10,758 nt of DNA from Evtepia sp. GTDB lineage: Bacteria > Bacillota > Clostridia > Oscillospirales > Oscillospiraceae. How positions within the stretch are numbered: the stretch's first letter is position 1; every line of letters starts with the position of its first letter. The position numbers and the translations under genes are program-made. Shown here one piece after another: positions 5,722 to 10,758 of the stretch. Below the pieces are notes generated by a model. That model saw nothing but the letters and a program-made list of their open reading frames with translations, made no database searches and was not told where the DNA came from. The stretch spans positions 1 through 10,758 of the forward strand of contig JAHHRP010000060.1 of the NCBI GenBank assembly GCA_020025735.1. Reading direction: 5' to 3'.

Positions 5722-6865
5722 GGTCGCGGTCCTCCTTTTTCGGATCGTTTTGTTCGTCGGGGACATGGGCAGCAGGGGCGGGATTGCGCTTGCTTGTCCG
5801 AAAAATGAGACGGTAGTTGATGAAAAACTCGCAGCCGAGCATGAAGAAGAGAATGATGGCAGAGAGAACATCAGCAGCCGAGGCGGGGATTTTAAAGTTG
5901 GTCTGAATGGTGTTTGAGCCTTTGCTGAGAATGGACAGCAATCCTGCGATCAGGACCATGGCAAAGGGATTCAGATGGGCCAGCCAGGCAACGATAATCG
6001 CAGTAAAGCCAACACCGCCAGAGGTGCCGGTGTTGAGGGTGTAGTCCGCGCCAGAGACCACCAAAAAGCCCATCAGTCCTGCGATGGCGCCGGAGAGGAC
6101 CATGGTACGCATGATGATCTTGCTTACATTCATACCGGCGTAACGGGCTGTGCGCTGGCTCTCCCCTACCACAGTGATCTCATAGCCGTGCTTGCTGTAT
6201 CGCAGATAAAGGAACATCCCCACCGTGAGGGCCAGCACAACAATCCACCCAATGTGGATGCCGCCTACCTTAGGCAGACGGGCATTCTGGTCGAACATGG
6301 CAATGATGGGAAAGCCAGTTCCCTTAGGATCTTTCCAGGGACCATTTTGCAGATAGGCTTCGATCCCCAGGGCGATATAGTTGAGCATCAAGGTAAAGAG
6401 GGTTTCGTTGGTGCCCCACTTGGCTTTGCAGAAGGCAGGGAGAAATCCCCAAATTCCTCCTGCGATCAAACTGACCAGCGCCATGACCAGCAGCAGGACG
6501 GGCTTTGGCAATTTGTCATACCAGAACAGCGCGAAGTAGGTGGCGGCGATGGCACCGACCATGATCTGTCCTTCCGCACCGATGTTCCAGAACTTCATTT
6601 TGAAGGCCGGGGCGATGGCCAGGGCAGCACCCAGCAGCGGGATGGCTACACGCACAGTAGCCCGGGTGGCGGAAGGACCTCCCACGGCCCCGGAGAGCAG
6701 ATCCCGATAGACGGCGATGGGGTTGTGGCCCAGCACGGCGATAAACAGGGAGCCAACCACCAGGGCCAGCAGGATGGCTCCCAAACGGATGGCCCACTTT
6801 TTCCCTCTGCTCAGGTCACTCCGTTTGGCCAGACGGATGAGGGGCTCTTGATGTTTGTCAGTCAT
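5714..6865 (-). CDS. BMP-type nucleoside ABC transporter, permease subunit 1
   Basis: This 383-residue integral membrane protein is the other permease of the importer. The charged N-terminal tail (about 25 residues) is followed by a first membrane segment (around 27-46), the family motif FWNIGAEGQIMVGA after the second hydrophobic stretch, and further segments to about residue 350. VVGESQRTARYAGMN is the cytoplasmic loop that contacts the ATPase. The hydrophilic C-terminal tail is rich in Pro, Asp and Lys and contributes nothing recognisable. The ATG at 6865 has GAGGAG about 7 bases before it and overlaps the last codons of the ATPase gene by 8 bases. Its own end overlaps the start of permease 2 by 8 bases. 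Longer than permease 2 by about 50 residues, as is usual for NupP-type partners. Family assignment is firm. Confidence 0.95.
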   Translation of the reverse strand: MTDKHQEPLIRLAKRSDLSRGKKWAIRLGAILLALVVGSLFIAVLGHNPIAVYRDLLSGAVGGPSATRATVRVAIPLLGAALAIAPAFKMKFWNIGAEGQIMVGAIAATYFALFWYDKLPKPVLLLVMALVSLIAGGIWGFLPAFCKAKWGTNETLFTLMLNYIALGIEAYLQNGPWKDPKGTGFPIIAMFDQNARLPKVGGIHIGWIVVLALTVGMFLYLRYSKHGYEITVVGESQRTARYAGMNVSKIIMRTMVLSGAIAGLMGFLVVSGADYTLNTGTSGGVGFTAIIVAWLAHLNPFAMVLIAGLLSILSKGSNTIQTNFKIPASAADVLSAIILFFMLGCEFFINYRLIFRTSKRNPAPAAHVPDEQNDPKKEDRDLG

Positions 6866-8396
6866 GGGTAAGCTCCTCTCCTGTTTGGGTCATCATGAGA
6901 CCAATTTCTTCTTTGGTTACGGTACGACCGTCGGCGATGCCGCTGACTTTCCCTGCACACAGCACCAAGATCCGGTCACACAGTTCCAGCAGGACATCCA
7001 AGTCCTCGCCCACATAGATAACAGCGACTCCCTTAGATTTCTGTTCGTTGAGCAGGTGGTAGATGGTGTAAGAGGAGTGGATGTCCAGACCCCGCACTGG
7101 ATAGGCTGCCATAAGGACTGCCGGACCAGAGGCGATTTCCCGGCCTACCAGGACCTTTTGCACGTTGCCGCCAGAAAGTTTCCGCACGGGGGTGTTGATG
7201 CTGGGGGTGACCACTTCCAGCTTGTCTTTGATCTCCTGGGCCAGTGTTCTGGGGGGTTTTGCGTCGGTGAAGAAACCGGAACCCTTGTCGTAGCTTTTGA
7301 GCATCATGTTCCCCGTCATGCCCATGGAGCCAACCAGTCCCATACCAAGTCGGTCTTCTGGGACGAAGGCCAGGGAGATGCCAAGATCCCGAATGGCCAT
7401 GGGAGATTTGTCCACCAGGTTTTCAATGCTCTCATCCTTTCGGCTGTGGTAGAGGATCTCCCCCTGATGAACGGGATACAGACCGGCAATGGCTTCGCAT
7501 AGCTCCCGCTGTCCGCTGCCGGCGATGCCTGCAATGCCTAAAATCTCTCCACCCATGGCAGAGAAGGAGATGTCATTGAGGACTTTTACGCCCTGATGGT
7601 CCAGGCAGGTCAGGTGGTTGACCTCCAGCCGCTGCTGAGGATTCCAGGGTTTGGGGCGGTCGATGTTCAGGGTGACAGCGTGGCCTACCATGCGCTCAGT
7701 GAGCTGCTGGGGATTGGTGTCTTTGGTCTCCAGGGTGGCAATGTACTCCCCTTTCCGCAGTACGGCCACCCGGTCAGAGATGGCCATGACCTCCCCCAGT
7801 TTGTGGGTGATGATGACGATAGCTTTGCCATCTGCCTTCATATTCCGCAGCACGGCGAAGAGCTTTTCGGTTTCCTGGGGGGTAAGTACAGCCGTTGGCT
7901 CGTCCAGGATAAGGATATCAGCCCCTCGGTAGAGCACCTTGATGATCTCTACGGTTTGCTTTTCTGATACGGCCATGTCGTAGATTTTCTTCTCTGGGTC
8001 CAAGTCGAAGCCGTATTTGGCGCTGATGTCTTTGATCTGGCGGGAAATGGCTTTGCGGTCAAACCTTCCCTTTTCTTTCAAACCAAGGACGATATTTTCG
8101 GCGGCGGTGAAGCCATCCACCAGTTTGAAATGCTGGTGGATCATGCCGATCTTGAGGTCGAAGGAATCTTTGGGCGAGCGGATGGTGACCTCCCTCCCGT
8201 TCACAAAAATCTGGCCGCTGTCGGGGAAATAGATCCCTGCCAACATGTTCATGAGGGTGGTCTTTCCGCTGCCGTTCTCCCCCAGCAGGGAGAGGATTTC
8301 TCCCTTTCGAATGGTGAGACTGACGTTGTTGTTGGCCACCACGCTGCCGAAGGTCTTGGTGACGTTCCGCAGTTCTATGGCGTTAACTGGCTGCAA
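6858..8396 (-). CDS. BMP-type nucleoside ABC transporter, double-domain ATP-binding protein
   Basis: This cytoplasmic ATPase (about 512 residues) carries two ATP-binding domains in one chain, as in the RbsA/NupO group. Domain 1 has Walker A GENGSGKT (39-46), Q-loop Gln88, the variant signature VSEKQ (143-147), Walker B with DEP (165-167) and His198, so it should be the hydrolytic site. Domain 2 has GIAGSGQR (290-297) in place of Walker A, lacking the usual Lys, a standard LSGGN signature (407-411), and Tyr-Pro at 432-433 (AAYPVRGLD) where most ABC proteins have the catalytic Glu. This degenerate second site is common in the family. I chose TTG at 8396 because GAGGTG (8403-8408) is 6 bases before it; GTG at 8405 would add three residues but has no good ribosome binding site. 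It follows bmpA with a 131-base gap holding a strong hairpin, and overlaps permease 1. Confidence 0.93.
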   Translation of the reverse strand: MQPVNAIELRNVTKTFGSVVANNNVSLTIRKGEILSLLGENGSGKTTLMNMLAGIYFPDSGQIFVNGREVTIRSPKDSFDLKIGMIHQHFKLVDGFTAAENIVLGLKEKGRFDRKAISRQIKDISAKYGFDLDPEKKIYDMAVSEKQTVEIIKVLYRGADILILDEPTAVLTPQETEKLFAVLRNMKADGKAIVIITHKLGEVMAISDRVAVLRKGEYIATLETKDTNPQQLTERMVGHAVTLNIDRPKPWNPQQRLEVNHLTCLDHQGVKVLNDISFSAMGGEILGIAGIAGSGQRELCEAIAGLYPVHQGEILYHSRKDESIENLVDKSPMAIRDLGISLAFVPEDRLGMGLVGSMGMTGNMMLKSYDKGSGFFTDAKPPRTLAQEIKDKLEVVTPSINTPVRKLSGGNVQKVLVGREIASGPAVLMAAYPVRGLDIHSSYTIYHLLNEQKSKGVAVIYVGEDLDVLLELCDRILVLCAGKVSGIADGRTVTKEEIGLMMTQTGEELTHD

Positions 8397-8473
8397 GGGC
8401 TGCACCTCTACTTTCTCTCTTTTCTCATGGTTTTACAGGCTGTGGTTCAGAGGACATTGGGAGGACTTTCCAG

Positions 8474-8516
8474 CAACCAAGCGCACCCTTGCCCGCGGCA
8501 AGGGTGCGCTTGGTTG
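8474..8516 (-). other. 20-bp perfect GC-rich stem-loop between binding-protein and ATPase genes
   Basis: CAACCAAGCGCACCCTTGCC (8474-8493) pairs exactly with 8497-8516 around a 3-base loop. It begins 11 bases after the bmpA stop codon on the minus strand. No run of T follows on either strand, so it is not an ordinary terminator. In transporter operons such hairpins often protect the upstream binding-protein message from 3' exonucleases, which raises its amount relative to the downstream genes; that role is inferred here from position and structure. Confidence 0.85.
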
Positions 8517-8527
8517 TGTAGATAGGA

Positions 8528-9688
8528 TCAGGACAGGACGGTAATGCCGTCAACAATGTAGGCAAAGGAAGGGGCAGAGGATTTCTCGTTCTCAATGTAG
8601 AACTCGCCTTCTGCCAGATTCAGCTCTTTGCCGTCGGCATCCTTGCCATACAGGGGGCCGGCAAAGACCTGCACGGAACCATCAACGATGCCGTCAGCAG
8701 CCTTCTCGATGGCCTCAGCAGTGCCCTCAGCCACGAGATCCTTATTCAGGTCGGACAGGAAGCAGGCGTTGTCAGCATAGCTGCCGCACCAATCCTGGTC
8801 GATGGCCTCGCCCTTGAGGAGGCAGTCCAGAGCGTATTCATAATAAGCCCCCCAGTTGACCCGGGCGGAAACCAGGGCGGCCTTGGGCGCTGCGGGGATC
8901 ATGTCGTCGTTGTAGCCCACGGCAAAGACCCCGTTGGTCTCGGCAGTGGTGGCGGGGGCAGAGGTGTCAGAGTGCTGGGAGATGACATCGCAGCCTTGGT
9001 CGATGAGGGCCTGGGCGTTGGTGGCTTCCTTGGTGGGGTCGGACCATTCGTTGGTGTAGTTGACGAGCATGGTCACGTCGGGGTTGACGCTCTTGGCACC
9101 CAGATAGAAAGCGGTGTAGCCGGAGATCACCTCGGCAAAGGGCTTAGCGGCCACATAACCGAGCTTGTTGCTCTTGGTCTTGAGGCCGGCGGCGATGCCA
9201 GCCAGATAGCGGGCCTCATAGATTTTTGCAAAGTAGTTGTGGGTGTTGTCCAGGGTGTCGGAAGAACCCTGATAGCCGGTGGCGTGGCAGAATTGCACCT
9301 CAGGGTTCTCTGCGGCAGCTTCTACCATGTATTGCTCATGGCCAAAGGAGTTGGCAAAAATAGCCTGACATCCGGCATCCAGCAGTTCATTGATGGCGTC
9401 AGAACAGTTGGAGTCTTCGGAAACATTGGCCTTTACGATCACCTGGGTGTCATAGTCCAGGTTCAGTTTTTTGCAGGCGGCCTGCATGCCTTCGATGTGG
9501 TTCTTGTTGTAGGCGTCGGCAGCCTCTCCGATGAGGATAAGTCCTACCTTCATGTCTTTGGCGGCGATGCCGGTGGACTGGTTGTCTTTGGACTCAGGGA
9601 CGTCAGCAGGGGCAGGGTCCCCGCCGCAGGCGGCCAGGCCAAGAGCCATGATTCCAGCCAGCAGCAAGGCAAGGATACGCTTTTTCAT
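8528..9688 (-). CDS. BMP/PnrA-family substrate-binding lipoprotein of the ABC importer
   Basis: This is an extracellular, membrane-anchored binding protein of 386 residues. The signal peptide runs from MKKRILALLLAG to the lipobox LAAC, with Cys21 as the lipidated residue, followed by a flexible acidic linker (22-45). The mature domain starts at KVGLILIG and carries the BMP-family segments NSFGHEQYMVEAAAENPEVQF (113-133 region), YEARYLAGIAAG (157-168) and NEWSDPTKE (213-221). Characterised relatives (PnrA/TmpC, BmpA, NupN, RnsB) bind purine or other nucleosides. The ATG at 9688 has AGGAGGA (9698-9704) 9 bases upstream. It is preceded by xpt (107-base gap, no convincing promoter) and followed by the hairpin at 8474-8516 and then the ATPase and permease genes. 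A nucleoside substrate is likely from the family and the xpt neighbour but is not shown by the sequence alone. Confidence 0.95.
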   Translation of the reverse strand: MKKRILALLLAGIMALGLAACGGDPAPADVPESKDNQSTGIAAKDMKVGLILIGEAADAYNKNHIEGMQAACKKLNLDYDTQVIVKANVSEDSNCSDAINELLDAGCQAIFANSFGHEQYMVEAAAENPEVQFCHATGYQGSSDTLDNTHNYFAKIYEARYLAGIAAGLKTKSNKLGYVAAKPFAEVISGYTAFYLGAKSVNPDVTMLVNYTNEWSDPTKEATNAQALIDQGCDVISQHSDTSAPATTAETNGVFAVGYNDDMIPAAPKAALVSARVNWGAYYEYALDCLLKGEAIDQDWCGSYADNACFLSDLNKDLVAEGTAEAIEKAADGIVDGSVQVFAGPLYGKDADGKELNLAEGEFYIENEKSSAPSFAYIVDGITVLS

Positions 9689-9762
9689 TTTTTCAGTTCC
9701 TCCTAAAAGATTCTATTCCACAACGGCCCCGGGAAGAGCCGGACGGAACACAAGTTGGCCCA

Positions 9763-9781
9763 GGGCAGAGACACACTGCCC
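9763..9781 (-). other. Small hairpin between xpt and the binding-protein gene
   Basis: GGGCAG (9763-9768) pairs with CTGCCC (9776-9781) around a 7-base loop, 14 bases after the xpt stop codon. No T-run follows on the minus strand, so it should not end transcription fully. No good promoter was found in 9705-9795, which supports co-transcription of xpt and the transporter genes. Confidence 0.4.
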
Positions 9782-9795
9782 ACGGATTGTGAGGC

Positions 9796-10380
9796 TCAGT
9801 CGCAGAAGACCACACCTGTCTCCTCGCTCATGGCTTTGATTCTGGCCAGGGATTCTACACGCACGCCTTTGCTGCGGATCAAGTCACCGCCGGGCTGGAA
9901 AGCTTTTTCAATGACGATACCAGCCCCTACCACTTCAGCACCTGCCTGATGAACGATGTCGATGAGGGCGCTCAGGGCGCTGCCATTTGCCAGAAAGTCG
10001 TCGATAAGCAGAACCCGTTCCCCTGGCCGAAGGAACTCTTTGGAGACAAAGATATTGTAGGGGCGTTTGCCCTGGGTGAAGGATTCCACCTGACTGATGT
10101 AGACATCACCGGCGATATTTTTGGTTTTGTTCTTTTTGGCAAAGAGCACCGGGATCTTGTCGAAGGCCAGAGCAGACAGGCAGGCGATGCCGATGCCAGA
10201 GGCTTCAATGGTGAGGATGCGATCAATGGGACAGTGGGCAAAGCGTTCCCGGAATTCCTGACCGATGGCCTGTAAGAAGGCCACATCCATCTGGTGGTTG
10301 AGGAAGCTGTCCACCTTCAGCACCTCGTTGTTTCCCCGGACCTTTCCGTCCCGCAGGATGCGCTGCTTTAACTCTTCCAC
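9796..10380 (-). CDS. xpt: Xanthine phosphoribosyltransferase
   Basis: This cytoplasmic purine-salvage enzyme makes XMP from xanthine and PRPP. With the GTG start at 10380 the protein has 194 residues, the usual Xpt length, and begins MEELKQRIL as in other Xpt proteins. The conserved N-terminal segment KVDSFLNHQMD (22-32) and the PRPP-binding motif VLLIDDFLANGSA (123-135, Asp127-Asp128) are present, together with TIEASGIG (58-65), which is typical of the Xpt/PurR-like type I fold. AGGAAGGGG (about 10390-10398) lies 9 bases before the GTG. An in-frame ATG at 10410 would add ten residues that do not fit the family and has no clear ribosome binding site. It is the first gene of the minus-strand cluster with the nucleoside importer. 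The leader is too short for a guanine riboswitch. Adenine or hypoxanthine-guanine specificity is unlikely given the KVDSFLNHQ segment. Confidence 0.95.
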   Translation of the reverse strand: MEELKQRILRDGKVRGNNEVLKVDSFLNHQMDVAFLQAIGQEFRERFAHCPIDRILTIEASGIGIACLSALAFDKIPVLFAKKNKTKNIAGDVYISQVESFTQGKRPYNIFVSKEFLRPGERVLLIDDFLANGSALSALIDIVHQAGAEVVGAGIVIEKAFQPGGDLIRSKGVRVESLARIKAMSEETGVVFCD

Positions 10381-10454
10381 AGAAAAACGCCCCTTCCTCT
10401 GCTGCGACATGGAGATAATTTTTCGCCGCTCATTTTAAAATATGGTGTTCTTTT

Positions 10455-10483
10455 ATTTTACTGGAAGGGCAAGGGACTGGCAA
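10455..10483 (-). promoter_or_regulatory. Sigma-A type promoter of xpt and probably the transporter genes
   Basis: On the minus strand TTGCCA (10478-10483) and TAAAAT (10455-10460) are 17 bases apart; both boxes are close to consensus. The start would fall near 10448, giving a leader of about 68 bases before the GTG of xpt. No aptamer or terminator is visible in that leader. Confidence 0.7.
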
Positions 10484-10570
10484 GGGGGCAAGCTTCCCAA
10501 AAAAATCACGGAAAAGCAGGGCGAATTTCATCGTTTTTCGGTGCTTTTGACAGAGGGGCCGATCCAAGTA

Positions 10571-10602
10571 GAAAATGCAAGAAGAAAGTAAGGAAAATGC
10601 AA
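10571..10602 (+). repeat. Pair of direct repeats upstream of the rightward promoter
   Basis: GAAAATGCAA occurs at 10571-10580 and again at 10593-10602, 22 bases apart (about two turns of the helix). The second copy ends 8 bases before the -35 box at 10611. Position and spacing suit a binding site for a transcription factor; no known consensus was recognised. Confidence 0.5.
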
Positions 10603-10610
10603 ATTTTATC

Positions 10611-10639
10611 TTGACTTTTCCAGCTAAGCCCGATACACT
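10611..10639 (+). promoter_or_regulatory. Sigma-A type promoter of the gene at the right edge
   Basis: TTGACT (10611-10616) and TACACT (10634-10639) are 17 bases apart, a near-consensus promoter reading rightwards. The start near 10646 gives a leader of about 100 bases. A second, weaker candidate with a perfect TTGACA (10547-10552) and TAGAAA (10569-10574) lies upstream. Confidence 0.75.
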
Positions 10640-10657
10640 GTACCTGATTATTTTATC

Positions 10658-10725
10658 TCTTTCTGTTCCGGGATCTTCCGGGAGGGAAGGATACTCCTTC
10701 AGGAGTAAGGTTTTTATTCTTTTTA
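10658..10725 (+). promoter_or_regulatory. Structured leader with a terminator-like hairpin
   Basis: The leader holds a tandem repeat TTCCGGGA (10667-10674 and 10677-10684 approximately) and then two overlapping hairpins that cannot form together: GAAGGA-TAC-TCCTTC and TACTCC-TTCA-GGAGTA. The second is followed by AGG and a T-rich run (TTTTTATTCTTTTT), as in a weak intrinsic terminator. The arrangement resembles an attenuator or small riboswitch, but no known class was recognised. Confidence 0.4.
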
Positions 10726-10744
10726 TTTAGAAAAGGAGATATGA

Positions 10745-10758
10745 ATGATGGATTTTCA
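10745..10758 (+). CDS. Start of an unknown gene, cut by the window end
   Basis: AAGGAG (10733-10738) is followed after 6 bases by ATG at 10745 (reading M-M-D-F). ATG codons at 10741 (another frame) and 10748 are alternatives. Only about four codons are visible, so no product can be named. The promoter at 10611-10639 and the structured leader support a real gene here. Confidence 0.5.

Noticed and set aside
5975..6871. 298-residue open frame on the + strand
   Set aside because: Antisense to permease 1, rich in His, Gln and Gly with no domain; typical shadow of a GC-rich gene.
8972..9706. 244-residue open frame on the + strand
   Set aside because: Antisense to the binding-protein gene; no ribosome binding site or family resemblance.
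10381..10610. Guanine riboswitch upstream of xpt
   Set aside because: No purine-aptamer core pattern was seen on the minus strand, and the apparent promoter leaves too short a leader.

Overview
The window looks like chromosomal DNA of a low-GC-lineage anaerobe with moderately high GC genes, most likely a butyrate-forming member of the Oscillospiraceae (Clostridium cluster IV, the Flavonifractor / Pseudoflavonifractor / Intestinimonas kind). This is an inference from the gene content (crotonase plus 3-hydroxybutyryl-CoA dehydrogenase, a SpoVB-type flippase, a BMP-type ABC importer), the strong AGGAGG ribosome binding sites and the GTG/TTG starts. No rRNA, tRNA, CRISPR array, insertion sequence or phage gene was seen.

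Layout. Bases 1-340 carry no gene but four stem-loops: a terminator for something upstream on the + strand, a nearly perfect 44-base palindrome, the terminator of the crt-hbd operon and a small hairpin. Bases 341-2058 (minus strand) are the two-gene operon crt-hbd, with a good sigma-A promoter at 2124-2152 and a palindrome in its 5' leader. Bases 2351-4408 (plus strand) hold a SpoVB/MurJ-type membrane flippase and tadA (tRNA adenosine deaminase), the latter with its own promoter. Bases 4409-4731 are a convergent intergenic region with three stem-loops, terminators for both sides. Bases 4732-10380 (minus strand) are one apparent operon: xpt (xanthine phosphoribosyltransferase), a BMP/PnrA-type substrate-binding lipoprotein, a double-domain ATPase and two permeases. 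Bases 10381-10744 are a divergent promoter region. The xpt promoter points left. Another strong promoter points right, with paired direct repeats just upstream and a structured leader, towards a gene whose first few codons reach the end of the window.

How the genes work together. Crt and Hbd catalyse adjacent steps (3-hydroxybutyryl-CoA to and from crotonyl-CoA and acetoacetyl-CoA) of the acetyl-CoA to butyryl-CoA route; thiolase, Bcd and EtfAB are not in the window. The xpt-transporter cluster reads as a purine salvage unit: the BMP-family importer probably brings in purine nucleosides, and Xpt converts the xanthine derived from them to XMP. The order binding protein, ATPase, permease, permease, the 8-base overlaps between the last three genes, and a very stable hairpin without a U-run after the binding-protein gene suggest one message with more binding protein made than membrane components. 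I see no guanine riboswitch in front of xpt. Nothing in the window amounts to a clearly new system; the most interesting points are regulatory structures.
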